Shown in pieces: positions 11,456-19,535 of a stretch of DNA of 64,000 bases. Each line of letters begins with the position of its first letter. Position 1 is the stretch's first letter. Both the position numbers and the translations under genes were made by a program. The notes beneath the pieces were generated by a model that was given only the letters and a program-made list of their open reading frames with translations, was not told the DNA's origin and did no database searches. The DNA is taken from positions 450,503 to 514,502 of the forward strand of contig NZ_JADPRT010000005.1 in assembly GCF_015690355.1 (NCBI RefSeq), written 5' to 3'. The DNA comes from Streptacidiphilus fuscans. GTDB taxonomy: Bacteria; Actinomycetota; Actinomycetes; Streptomycetales; Streptomycetaceae.

Positions 11456-11830
11456 TCAGCAGCGACCCCCGCGGTCACCACCCCGGTGGTCGCCCCGGTC
11501 ACCGCCACGGTCGCCGCGGTGGTCACCTCCACGGTGGTCGCCGCCCCGGTCGCCCTGGTGGTCGCCCCGGTGGTCTCCCCGGTGGTCCCCGCCGTGCCCG
11601 TGCTCCGAGCGCGGGTCGCAGTGGCGGTCGCCGCCCTGGTGACCGCGGTCCCACGTCCCGTTGTGGTGCGTGTCGCCGTGGCCGGTGGTCGGGCAGTCGC
11701 CCCGGTGGTGGGTGGGGATCATGCTGCAGGGGTGCGCGCTGCCGCCGCAGTCGAAGCGGAGGACGCCCAGGGCCTCGCGGCCGGGGAGCAGTCCGGCCTT
11801 CTGCGAGGCGAGCTCTTCGGTGCTGAACAC
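11456..11830 (-). CDS. Small Cys/His/Asp/Gly/Arg repeat peptide, candidate RiPP-like precursor
   Basis: I do not recognise this 124-residue protein. It has a short leader-like N-terminus (MFSTEELASQKAGLLPGREA) and a Cys/His-rich middle (Cys28, 35, 46, 71). Residues 80-124 are made only of Gly, Asp, His, Arg and one Gln, with a final Cys; Asp recurs about every four residues (GDHR, GDHQ, GDRG). It has 16 His and no obvious membrane segment. The start is well supported: GGAAGGAA lies 5 nt before the GTG. The opposite strand is also open but has no ribosome binding site. The gene precedes the RRE-M50 protease, so a modified, cleaved or metal-binding peptide is suggested. A simple low-complexity secreted protein is the alternative. 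Confidence 0.6.
   Translation of the reverse strand: MFSTEELASQKAGLLPGREALGVLRFDCGGSAHPCSMIPTHHRGDCPTTGHGDTHHNGTWDRGHQGGDRHCDPRSEHGHGGDHRGDHRGDHQGDRGGDHRGGDHRGDRGGDRGDHRGGDRGGRC
11471..11595. repeat. Low-complexity repeat encoding the GDHR-type tail
   Basis: Irregular 9-15 bp units of the type GGTCGCC or GGTGGTC recur on the plus strand and encode the Gly-Asp-His/Arg tail of the peptide on the minus strand. The irregular spacing, with the reading frame kept, suggests expansion by slippage under coding constraint. Confidence 0.6.
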
Positions 11831-11872
11831 GTTGTTCCTTCCGAATCAGTGGATTCCCCGAATGGGGTGGTC

Positions 11873-11920
11873 GTCGGATGCCGGGCCGCTCTGCACGGGG
11901 GGTTCGCCCCGGCATCCGAC
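11873..11920 (-). promoter_or_regulatory. 13-bp inverted repeat in the upstream region of the peptide gene
   Basis: GTCGGATGCCGGG (11873-11885) and CCCGGCATCCGAC (11908-11920) match perfectly across a 22-nt spacer, 43 nt upstream of the peptide's GTG. It may be a leader hairpin, or the terminator of the IS21-like fragment, which ends 144 nt further upstream. Confidence 0.5.
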
Positions 11921-12063
11921 GGGAATGGACGTTAGAAGCGGGTCGGACGCCGCTTCAATCGCCTTCGAAGTGACCACTCACCGGAATTCCCCGGTTTGTT
12001 GCGCATTCCTCGCCGAAGCTGCGTCAAAGGCCGAGATCGGCCCCGGTAATGCGAGGCGGTGGT

Positions 12064-12513
12064 TCACCGGATATTCGCCTCGGAATTCCCCGGCCGGGCC
12101 ACCCTTTCGGCGTAGCGTCGCGGCGCCTGGACCGGCACCTCCCGCGTCGCCGGCCCCGCCGGGCTCCCCGCGTGCCCGTCACCGCGTCCGCAGGAGGGAC
12201 AGTCCGGACGGAGCCGGTGCGTGCGGATCGTCCGCGTGAACGAGGAGTAGCTGCCCGAGTAGCCCCGCGTCACGACATCCGCGTAGAGCACCGCCGCCGG
12301 AAGGTGGGGACTGCCCGTCAGTTGGCGTCGGCAGTAGTCGAGGAAGGGGTCCAGGGCACTGGGACGGGCGCGCGGGGCGCCGGTGGTTCGCTCGCCGCGC
12401 AGATAGGCGCGGATGGTGGCGCGATCACGGCCCAGGTGGCGTGAGATCGCACTGATCGAGTACCCGAGCTGGAAGAGGTCGCGGGCTTCTTTTTCCTCCG
12501 CCGCAGTCAGCAT
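12064..12513 (-). pseudogene. IS21-like transposase (IstA) N-terminal remnant
   Basis: The first 100 or so residues read like the DNA-binding part of IS21-family IstA: LTAAEEKEARDLFQLGYS, the helix-turn-helix SISAISRHLGRDRATIRAYL, then DPFLDYCRRQL and SSFTRTIRTHRLRPDCPSC. In full transposases a DDE catalytic domain of about 300 residues follows. Here the frame ends after 149 residues with an unrelated tail (REVPVQAPRRYAERVA), and no IstB ATPase gene follows. A good ribosome binding site (GAGG, 6 nt before ATG 12513) shows that a short protein could still be made. It may instead be a stand-alone helix-turn-helix protein serving the peptide locus. Confidence 0.55.
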
Positions 12514-13005
12514 CGGCGACCTCACACGGCCACGGGAAAGAGCAACGGAATGTGCTTCACAGGAGACTCCAGGAATCGGGCAGAACAGAAAGGGATGCCC
12601 ACCGCATTCCGTCGTCGGCGACGGCGACGGCACGGCGTGGAACACCGGCCGGGCCGGTCAGCGGGCCGCCCCGAAACGGTCCGCTCCGACCGGCCCGGCC
12701 GGAGAACGGGATGACAGGTCCGCGGCACTCCTCGGCCGCACAGGCAGCTCCGGCGACCTGGAGGCCGCCCACAAAGGAATGGGTCTGTGCACGCGCGTTC
12801 GCCACGTTCCCGGTCGCATCGAACCGGCATCCGCAGGCGACGGGCGGACTGTCCAACGACGTTGGACAGTAGTCCCCACCGGACGACACTGCAAGTAGTC
12901 AATCAATTACAGATCGTGATCACCCGACACCGATCGACGAATCCGGGGCGCCCGTGAGTCGGTCGTCCTGCTCTCCGGCGAGCTGCCCGGCCCACCGGAT
13001 CGAGA
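12514..13005. other. 492-bp gap with a palindrome but no supported gene
   Basis: Several frames are open on both strands, but none has a ribosome binding site or recognisable protein. The region holds the 23-bp palindrome at 12848-12870 and a locally AT-richer stretch at 12890-12915. The operon at 13006-19535 ends at its right edge. Confidence 0.5.
12848..12870. promoter_or_regulatory. 23-bp palindrome, possible operator
   Basis: ACTGTCCAAC and GTTGGACAGT are perfect 10-bp arms around GAC. The outer bases GGACT and AGTCC extend the symmetry with a 3-bp offset. It lies 335 bp upstream of the IstA-like gene and 136 bp beyond the end of the acyl-CoA dehydrogenase operon. Confidence 0.5.
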
Positions 13006-14190
13006 TCAGTCCGCGGTGGGCAGGTCCAGCACGCCGGTGCCGCGCTTGATCAGCTCGCCTGCGACGATCAGGCGCTGGATCTCGGAGGTGCCCTCCCAGA
13101 TCCGGTCCACCCGCAGCTCGCGGTAGAGCCGCTCGACGGGGTAGCTGCGGTCGTAGCCGCGCCCGCCGAAGATCTGCACGCAGCGGTCGATCACCCGGCC
13201 CGAGGCCTCACTGGCGGAGAGCTTGGCGATGGAGGCCTTGGCGTGCAGGGTCTTCCGGTCGGTTTCCGGCTGGTCGGCCTCCCAGGCGACCTGGTGGGTG
13301 TAGGCGCGGTGCACCGCGACGTCCGTCGCGCTGTCCGCCAGCATGCCCTGGATCAGCTGGAAGTTGGCGATCGGCTGCCCGAACTGCTCCCGGCCGACGG
13401 CCCAGTCACGGGCCAGCTCCAGCCCGCGCTCGGCCGCGCCGATGGTGCGGGCGGCGATCATCAGCCGCTCCTCCGTGAACCAGGACCGGGTGATGTCGTA
13501 GCCGTTGCCGACCCCGCCCAGCACGCAGTCGTCCGGGACGAAGACGTCCGTGAAGGTGAACTCGGGGTGCTCGTAGACGAAGGTGTGCATGAAGCGCGGC
13601 ACCCGGGTGATCTGCACGCCCGGCGAGTCCTTCTCGACCAGGAAGAGCGTGGGCGCCTTCTGCGCGCCCCCTTCGTCTGCGGCTGCGGCGAGCAGGATCA
13701 GGAAGTCGGCGTGGTCGCCCACGGTCACGAACCACTTCTCGCCGTTGATCAGCCAACCACCCTCGGTCCTGGTCGCGGTGGTCGCGAGGTTCTGCGGGTC
13801 GGAGCCCGCGTTCGGCTCGGTGACGGCGTAGCAGTCGCGGCGCTCGCCCCTGATCACCGGGAGAAGGAACCGCTCGCGCTGCTCGGGCGAGCAGAAGCGC
13901 AGCGCGTTGGCGGGACGCCAGACCATGTCCCACAGCGCGCCGGTGAGGCGGCCGAGCTGCTCCTGGACGACGACCTGCTCCAGGACGGTGAGTCCGGCGC
14001 CGCCCCACTCGGCGGGCATGTTGACGGCCTGCAGGCCGGAGTCGAGCACAGCCTTGCGGACGGCCTCGTGCGCCTCCGGCGGCAGGCCGTTGTTCTCCTC
14101 GCAGTCGGACTCGTAGGCGGCGACGACGTCGGCGAGCTCCCGTGCCCGGGCCTTGAGCTCGACCTGACGGGGGGTGAGGCGGAAGTCCAT
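13006..14190 (-). CDS. Acyl-CoA dehydrogenase (first of a tandem pair by position)
   Basis: FAD-dependent alpha,beta-dehydrogenation of an acyl-CoA thioester in the cytoplasm. The 394 residues are full length. FAD/substrate motifs are YAVTEPNAGSDPQN and GGWLINGEKWFVT; the C-terminal helical domain has VQIFGGRGYDRSYPVERLYR and the catalytic-base segment DRIWEGTSEIQR, whose first Glu is the usual base. GAGG lies 6-10 nt before the ATG. It is closely related along its whole length to the gene at 14235-15407, so the pair arose by duplication. As the last gene of the minus-strand operon it probably serves a CoA-ester pathway with the upstream acyl-CoA synthetase. Substrate not determined. Confidence 0.92.
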   Translation of the reverse strand: MDFRLTPRQVELKARARELADVVAAYESDCEENNGLPPEAHEAVRKAVLDSGLQAVNMPAEWGGAGLTVLEQVVVQEQLGRLTGALWDMVWRPANALRFCSPEQRERFLLPVIRGERRDCYAVTEPNAGSDPQNLATTATRTEGGWLINGEKWFVTVGDHADFLILLAAAADEGGAQKAPTLFLVEKDSPGVQITRVPRFMHTFVYEHPEFTFTDVFVPDDCVLGGVGNGYDITRSWFTEERLMIAARTIGAAERGLELARDWAVGREQFGQPIANFQLIQGMLADSATDVAVHRAYTHQVAWEADQPETDRKTLHAKASIAKLSASEASGRVIDRCVQIFGGRGYDRSYPVERLYRELRVDRIWEGTSEIQRLIVAGELIKRGTGVLDLPTAD

Positions 14191-14234
14191 GGCTTTCCTC
14201 GCAGTTGTGGGTGAGGGACGAACGGGCGGGGAGG

Positions 14235-15407
14235 TCAGTGCGTGGGGAGCTGCAGCGCGCGGGTGCCTCGCTTGATCAGTTCGTTGGCGATGATCAGGCG
14301 CTGGATCTCGGAGGTGCCCTCCCAGATCCGGTCCACCCGCAGCTCGCGGTACATCCGCTCGACGGGGTAGCCACGGTCGTAGCCGCGCCCTCCGAAGATC
14401 TGCACACAGCGGTCGATGACGCGTCCGGCTGCCTCGCTGGCGGCGAGCTTCGCCGTGGAGGCCTTGGCGTGCAGGGTCTTCCGGTCGGTCCCGGGCTGGT
14501 CGGCCTCCCAGGCGACCTGGTGGGTGTAGGCGCGGTGCACCGCGACGTCAGCGGCGCAGTCGGCGAGCATGCCCTGGATCAGCTGGAAGTTCGCGATCGG
14601 CTCCCCGAACTGCTCCCGGCCGACCGCCCAGTCGCGGGCCAGCTGCAAGGCCCGCTCGGCCGCGCCGACGGTCCGGGCCGCGATCATCAGCCGTTCGTCG
14701 GTGAACCACTCCTTGGTCAGTTCGTAGCCCTGGCCGACCTCGCCCAGCACGTCCTCGTCGGCGACGAAGACGTCGGTGAAGGTGAACTCGGGGTGCCCGT
14801 TGACGGCGCTGTGCATGAAGCGCGGCACCCGGGTCATCGCCACGCCCGGGGCGTGCTTGTCGACGAAGAAGAGCGTGGCGGCCCGCTCGGGCCCGGCGTC
14901 GGCCTGGACCACCAGAAAGTCGGCGATGTCGCCGCAGGTGACGAACCACTTCTCACCGTTGATCAGCCAACCGCCCTCGGTCCGGGTCGCGGTGGTGGTC
15001 CCGGAGGAGGGGTCGGAGCCCGCGCCCGGCTCCGTGACCGCGAAGGCGTCGAACTTCTCGGCGCGGACGATCGGCAGCAGGTACTTCTCCCGCTGCGCCT
15101 CGGTGCCGTGGACCAGCACGTTGGCGGGCCGCCAGGGGATGTCCCACAGGCAGTTCGTGACCTTGCCGAACTCCTCCTCGACGATCACCTGGTCGAGCAG
15201 TGAGAGGCCTGGACCGCCCAGCTCCACCGGCATGTTGATGGCGTAGACGCCCGCGTCCATGGCGGCGCGGGTCAGCTCCTTGACCGTGTCGGCGGGGAGG
15301 GGGCCGCCGGCCTGCTCGGACTGGTCCTCGTACTGCATCAGCAGCCGCGTGTAGGCGGCGGCGCGGCGCTTGAGGTCGGCCTGTTCGGGTGTGTAACGGA
15401 AGTCCAC
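14235..15407 (-). CDS. Acyl-CoA dehydrogenase (second copy)
   Basis: A 390-residue full-length acyl-CoA dehydrogenase with FAVTEPGAGSDPSS, GGWLINGEKWFVT, FGGRGYDRGYPVERMYR and the catalytic-base segment RIWEGTSEIQRL. It starts with GTG behind an ideal ribosome binding site (AGGAGG, 6 nt). Both tandem copies keep the FAD and base motifs, so neither looks like a degenerate partner subunit. They may act on different chain lengths or successive intermediates, or form a mixed tetramer. It sits 44 bp upstream of its paralogue and 56 bp downstream of the acyl-CoA synthetase. Confidence 0.92.
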   Translation of the reverse strand: MDFRYTPEQADLKRRAAAYTRLLMQYEDQSEQAGGPLPADTVKELTRAAMDAGVYAINMPVELGGPGLSLLDQVIVEEEFGKVTNCLWDIPWRPANVLVHGTEAQREKYLLPIVRAEKFDAFAVTEPGAGSDPSSGTTTATRTEGGWLINGEKWFVTCGDIADFLVVQADAGPERAATLFFVDKHAPGVAMTRVPRFMHSAVNGHPEFTFTDVFVADEDVLGEVGQGYELTKEWFTDERLMIAARTVGAAERALQLARDWAVGREQFGEPIANFQLIQGMLADCAADVAVHRAYTHQVAWEADQPGTDRKTLHAKASTAKLAASEAAGRVIDRCVQIFGGRGYDRGYPVERMYRELRVDRIWEGTSEIQRLIIANELIKRGTRALQLPTH

Positions 15408-15463
15408 GACGTTCCTCCTGGGTGCGTGCGGGGTGGGGGGACGGGTCCGGCGTGGGCAGGACC

Positions 15464-17533
15464 TCAGCCGAGGACGGCGCGGGAGTCGAGGGCCAGGGCC
15501 CCGTGCGGCGTCACCAGCAGCGGGTTGACCTCGAGTTCGGCGATCTCCGGGTGGGCGGCGGCCACGGCCGTGATCCGGGCGACGGCCTGCGCCGCCGCCG
15601 CGACGTCCACGGCCGGTCGGCCGCGCACGCCGTCCAGCAGGGCGGAGCTGCGCAGACTGCGCAGCAGCAGCTCGGCCCGCTCGGCGGTGACCGGCGCAAG
15701 TGCGAAGGCGACGTCACCGAGCGCCTCGGTCAGCACGCCGCCGAGACCGACCATGGCCACCGGCCCGAACCGGTCGTCGCGCTTGACGCCGACGATCAGT
15801 TCGACGCCGTCGGCGAGGTCGGCCATGGCCTCGACCGAGTACGACGGTGCGCCGAGCCGCTCGTGCATCGCCCGGTACGCCGCGACCAGCGCCTCCTCGT
15901 CGGCCAGGCGCAGCGCGACGCCGCCCGCGTCGGACTTGTGCAGCAGGTGCAGCGCCTTGAGGACGTAGGGGCCGGCGAATTCGCGTGCGGCATCGCGCAG
16001 TTCCGCCTCGGTACGGATCTCCCGCGCGGGCGGGAAGGACACCCCGGCTGCCTCCAGCAGGCGACGGGTCGGGTAGTAGTCGGGGTCCCCGAGCGCCGCG
16101 GCGGCCTCGGGCAGTGCCCGCAACTCCCGTGCCCCGGTGGCAGGCGCCAGCGCCGCCAGCGCGCGGGCTGCGTCCTCGACCGCCTCGTAGACCGGGACGC
16201 CCGCCTCGACCAGGGTGCGGCAGCTGGGCGACGCCGGATACATGGACTGCACGGCCACCGGCTTTCCGCTCTCGGGCACGGCGGCGGCGATCGCCTCGGC
16301 GGCCTTGCGCTCGGCCGCGCCCAAGGTGCCCTCGGCGCCGCCGAGGCCGTCCTCGGACGCCGCGTAACCGCCGAAGTAACCGGTCACCAGGACCGCGTCG
16401 ACCTCGTCCGTGGCCAGCAACCTCTGCACGGTGCGCGCATAGGACATGGGGTCCTGCTCGCCCATCCCGGCCAGATCGACCGGATTGCCGACGGCCGACT
16501 GTTCCCACAGCGCCCCGGTCAGCTCCCGTTGCAGCGGGGCGGACAACTCCGGGACAGCCAGGCCGGTCGCCTCGACGGCGTCGGCTGCGATCGCGCCATG
16601 GCCTCCGCCGTCGGTGAAGACCGCGACGTGCCGTCCGCGCGCCCGTCGGCCTGAGTCCAAGGCAGCCAGGACCGAGGCCAGTTCGCGTGGCGTGCGGGTC
16701 AGCTCGACGCCTGCGTCGCGGCAGGCCGCCACCACCACGTCGGCGGAGGTGGTCAGCGCCCCGGTGTGGGACTTGGCGCTGCGCGCGGAGGCGTCGCCTC
16801 GTCCGGCGGTGAGCAGAACGACCGGCTTCCCGGCGCGTGCCGCCGCCTCGGCGAAGGCCCGGCCGTCGCCGAAGTCCTCGGCGTAGACGGCGATGGCGCG
16901 GGTGCCCTCATGCCGGGCGCAGTCGTCCACCAGGTCGACCAGGGTGACGTCCGCCTGGTTGCCCAGCGAGACGAAACGGGAGAACCCGAGTCCGTGCGGC
17001 TCCAACCGCAGCTGCAGCTCCAAGGCCAGATTGCCGCTCTGGCTGAGCAACGCCACCCCGCCGGGCGTGAAGTGGTCCGAGGCGAGGTGGAGTTCGGTGG
17101 TGTTGTCGGCGATGCCCAGGCAGTTGGGGCCGACCAGCAGCGCTCCGGCCGCGCGGACCCGCGCGGCGACCGCCCGCTGCCGCGCCAGTCCGGCATCCCC
17201 CAGCTCGGCGAAGCCCGCCGTGATCGCGACGACCGCTCTGGCGCCGCAGGCGAGCGCCTCGTCCACGGCCTCCTCGAAACCGGCGAGCGGGACGCTGACG
17301 ACGACCAGGTCCACCGGTTCGCCGATCGCACTGAGGCTGGTCTCGGCACGTCGGCCCAGGACCGTGCCGCCACGCCGGTTGACCAGGTGCAACGGGCGAC
17401 GACTCGCGGCGCGCAGCGCCTGGACGGCGATGGCGTGTCCGTACTTGGCCGGGTCGTCGCTCGCACCCACGATCGCCACCGAGGCGGGATCGAAAAGGGG
17501 GGTCAGGTCACGGACGGCAGGTTCCCTGGTCAT
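15464..17533 (-). CDS. NDP-forming acyl-CoA synthetase (acetate--CoA ligase family)
   Basis: A 689-residue single-chain member of the ADP-forming acyl-CoA synthetase family, which activates a carboxylate to its CoA thioester through a phosphohistidine. Domain order: CoA-binding Rossmann domain (FDPASVAIVGASDDPAKYG), succinyl-CoA ligase-like flavodoxin domain (LLVGPNCLGI, SQSGNLALEL), the phosphohistidine loop SAKSHTGAL (His256), and a C-terminal ATP-grasp domain (YVLKALHLLHKSDAGGV, ELEVNPLLV). It starts 3 nt after the ferredoxin stop, so the two are surely co-transcribed. The following acyl-CoA dehydrogenases suggest that its product is the thioester they oxidise. The acid is unknown. Confidence 0.9.
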   Translation of the reverse strand: MTREPAVRDLTPLFDPASVAIVGASDDPAKYGHAIAVQALRAASRRPLHLVNRRGGTVLGRRAETSLSAIGEPVDLVVVSVPLAGFEEAVDEALACGARAVVAITAGFAELGDAGLARQRAVAARVRAAGALLVGPNCLGIADNTTELHLASDHFTPGGVALLSQSGNLALELQLRLEPHGLGFSRFVSLGNQADVTLVDLVDDCARHEGTRAIAVYAEDFGDGRAFAEAAARAGKPVVLLTAGRGDASARSAKSHTGALTTSADVVVAACRDAGVELTRTPRELASVLAALDSGRRARGRHVAVFTDGGGHGAIAADAVEATGLAVPELSAPLQRELTGALWEQSAVGNPVDLAGMGEQDPMSYARTVQRLLATDEVDAVLVTGYFGGYAASEDGLGGAEGTLGAAERKAAEAIAAAVPESGKPVAVQSMYPASPSCRTLVEAGVPVYEAVEDAARALAALAPATGARELRALPEAAAALGDPDYYPTRRLLEAAGVSFPPAREIRTEAELRDAAREFAGPYVLKALHLLHKSDAGGVALRLADEEALVAAYRAMHERLGAPSYSVEAMADLADGVELIVGVKRDDRFGPVAMVGLGGVLTEALGDVAFALAPVTAERAELLLRSLRSSALLDGVRGRPAVDVAAAAQAVARITAVAAAHPEIAELEVNPLLVTPHGALALDSRAVLG

Positions 17534-17536
17534 CTC

Positions 17537-17728
17537 TCACCGCTCCAGGCTGAGCGCGCTGTTGGGGCAGGCCGCGACGGCGGCACGGGCGGCATCTTCC
17601 TGTTGGGGCGTCAGCTCGACAGCCAGCAGTCGGGCGTAGCCCCACTCGTCCAGGTCGATCAGTTCGGGCGCGGGTTCCAGGCATTCGCCGTAGCCCTGGC
17701 AGCGGGTGGCGTCGATGCGGAGTCTCAT
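17537..17728 (-). CDS. 3Fe-4S ferredoxin
   Basis: A 63-residue ferredoxin with one cluster: CQGYGEC (C-x2-Y-x2-C, where a 4Fe-4S protein would have Cys in the middle) and a C-terminal ACPNSAL Cys-Pro. This is the single 3Fe-4S type that feeds electrons to P450s and other oxygenases in actinobacteria. GAGG lies 6 nt upstream of the ATG. Its position directly after the NuoF-like flavoprotein suggests the chain NADH, flavoprotein, ferredoxin, oxygenase. The candidate acceptor nearby is the divergent Rieske oxygenase at 19871; this partnership is an inference. Confidence 0.92.
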   Translation of the reverse strand: MRLRIDATRCQGYGECLEPAPELIDLDEWGYARLLAVELTPQQEDAARAAVAACPNSALSLER

Positions 17729-17775
17729 GGCGTACCTCGGTTCGGTCGGCGAACAGTTCGGTCGGCGAGCAGCGG

Positions 17776-19047
17776 TCAGTCGACGGCGGCCAGGGCGTGA
17801 GGGGTCCCGGCCGGTTCGGGGACAGGGACACGCAGCCGTGCGCCCGCGGCGGGCGGAGTGGCCGCGCACACCGGGCAGGGGTGCCGCAGATGCGCCCCGA
17901 CGAGCTCGGGAAAGCCGGCGAGAAGAGTGGCGGCCAGCTTGGCGGCGGCGTCGAGCAGGCCGCACGCACCACGACCGGGCAGGCCCTGGGACCAGCGGGC
18001 CAGCTGATCGACGCCTGCGTCGGGGCACTGCGCCCGGGTCAGCGCGACCAGGGTGTCGCGCAGGGATCGGGTACCCGAGACGCAGACGCCGCACTGGCGG
18101 CTGCTCTCGGCGGCGAGATGATCCACGGCGTCGGCAGCGACCGATACCGGGCACTCGTCCGGCGCGAGAAAGCGGATCGCACCGCAGCCGAGGCCGGTGC
18201 CCGCCAGGGCCAGTCGAGCACGGTCGAGCGGCAGTTCGAGTGCGTCGGACACGAGCAGGCCACCGAAGAGGCCGCCCATCAGGACGGCGCGCGGCACGGG
18301 CGTCCCCTGGAGACGGGCGAGCTCACGCAGCGTGGTGCGGTAGCGGGCCTCGGTGAGGAGGGCTTCGCCCGAACCGCCCGAGAGGGTGAGCAGAACGGTC
18401 CCCGCCGCGTCGTCCCGGTGGGTGAGCAGCGCCAGCCGGGCCAGCGTCTCGACGTTGGCGACCAGGGTGGGCGCGCCGCCGACGCCGTGCTCGAAGGGAC
18501 GCGGCGGCTTGGCTGTCGGCAGCGCCGGCCCGCCGTCGATCCGCCGCACCACGGCGCTCTCCTCACCTGCCACATAAGCGGGTTCGGTGCGGACCACCTC
18601 GATCGGCAGGGCCGGTCGGGCGGCGGCGAGCGCCTTACGGACGCTGCCCTCGGCCTGCGAGTCCGAGAGGTAGACGTAGCCGCGCTCGGCTCCGGTGATC
18701 CTGGCCGCCTGGACCAGACCGTCGAGGACCAGATGCGGGCGGGCCCGCACCAGCCAGCGGTCCTTGACCGAACCCGGCTCGCCCTCCTCACCGTTGGCGA
18801 CCACGACGGGGTCTGTCCCGGCACTGCTCCCCCGCTCCCTTACCGCGCGCAGCTTGACGGCGAAGGGGAACCCCGCGCCTCCGTGTCCGCGCAGGTCGGC
18901 GGCCTCGACGCGGGCGAGGAGCGTGTCGGGGTCGACCTCGGCGCGGTGGCCGCGACGAGCGCGGTAGGCGTCCAGGTTCTCGGCGCGGTCGGGGTCCGGT
19001 CCCAGGGCCGGCGTGGGTGCGCCGGACAGGGTGCGGATCACGGTCAT
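17776..19047 (-). CDS. NuoF-like NADH-binding flavoprotein with altered Fe-S motif
   Basis: Resembles the 51-kDa NADH-oxidising subunit of complex I (NuoF) but stands alone. The FMN/NADH motifs are present (DLRGHGGAGFPFAVKL and ANGEEGEPGSVKDR), as is a SLBB-like middle region. The C-terminal iron-sulfur region reads QCGVCVSG then GRGACGL: where NuoF has CGxCxxC plus a distant Cys, the third Cys is Gly. The cluster is therefore altered or absent. With 423 residues it is about NuoF size. No NuoE or NuoG is nearby. With the ferredoxin 47 bp downstream it is probably an NADH:ferredoxin reductase for a local oxygenase or for the acyl-CoA dehydrogenases. It overlaps the upstream gene by 4 bp (ATGA). 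Confidence 0.8.
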   Translation of the reverse strand: MTVIRTLSGAPTPALGPDPDRAENLDAYRARRGHRAEVDPDTLLARVEAADLRGHGGAGFPFAVKLRAVRERGSSAGTDPVVVANGEEGEPGSVKDRWLVRARPHLVLDGLVQAARITGAERGYVYLSDSQAEGSVRKALAAARPALPIEVVRTEPAYVAGEESAVVRRIDGGPALPTAKPPRPFEHGVGGAPTLVANVETLARLALLTHRDDAAGTVLLTLSGGSGEALLTEARYRTTLRELARLQGTPVPRAVLMGGLFGGLLVSDALELPLDRARLALAGTGLGCGAIRFLAPDECPVSVAADAVDHLAAESSRQCGVCVSGTRSLRDTLVALTRAQCPDAGVDQLARWSQGLPGRGACGLLDAAAKLAATLLAGFPELVGAHLRHPCPVCAATPPAAGARLRVPVPEPAGTPHALAAVD

Positions 19048-19535
19048 GGGGTGCCTGCCTCTCGGCTCGGTTCGGGACGGCTCAGTTCGAGGTGGCTCGG
19101 GTCGGGGCGGCTCGGGTCGGCAGTGGTGGACCGTCCGGGGGGAAGCCGCTCACGCAGGCGCCGGACGGCCGAGCTGAGCAACGCCCGGTCAGCGGCGGCC
19201 TGTTGGTAGGCATCTCCGGGGAGGCCGATCAGCAGCTGGTGATGGCTGAGCACGACCTCCCCGACGACCAGCGCGGTCTCCGGATCGGCCGGCACGACCT
19301 GGACGGCCGCGTCCACGACGAGCTGCGTCACCTCGCCCAGGTAGCGGAGCCAGGTCTGCCGGGAGCCGTGGAGGATCAGCCGCTCGATCCGCCGCCGCTC
19401 CTCCGCCTCACCGTCCGTCCCTCCGCCGGGGCCTGCGCCGGCCACCTGGCTGCGCAGCCGCGCGACGGCGTACGGCAGTTCGCGTTCCGGCTCGGGGGTG
19501 AGCCCGAGCCAGGTCAGCTTGCGGGAACCGTGCAT
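19044..19535 (-). CDS. Hypothetical protein, first gene of the minus-strand redox/acyl-CoA operon
   Basis: I do not recognise a family. The 163 residues are mostly helical (ERRRIERLILHGSRQTWLRYLGEVTQLVVDAA, split by loops) and end in a Pro/Ser/Glu repeat (DPSRPDPSH, ELSRPEPSRE) that may have grown by slippage. There is no signal peptide and no Cys. The start has a perfect GGAGG 5 nt upstream. Its stop overlaps the start of the NuoF-like gene by 4 bp, so translation is coupled and a role as partner of that flavoprotein is possible. Confidence 0.65.
   Translation of the reverse strand: MHGSRKLTWLGLTPEPERELPYAVARLRSQVAGAGPGGGTDGEAEERRRIERLILHGSRQTWLRYLGEVTQLVVDAAVQVVPADPETALVVGEVVLSHHQLLIGLPGDAYQQAAADRALLSSAVRRLRERLPPGRSTTADPSRPDPSHLELSRPEPSREAGTP

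Noticed and set aside
11186..11935. Plus-strand open frames opposite the GDHR peptide and the start of the M50 gene
   Set aside because: They lack a ribosome binding site and give Val/Pro/Ala low complexity, while the minus-strand peptide has a strong site and a sensible N-terminus.
12522..12902. Minus-strand frame of 126 codons in the empty region
   Set aside because: No ribosome binding site, Arg/Cys-rich random composition, and overlap with other equally open frames.
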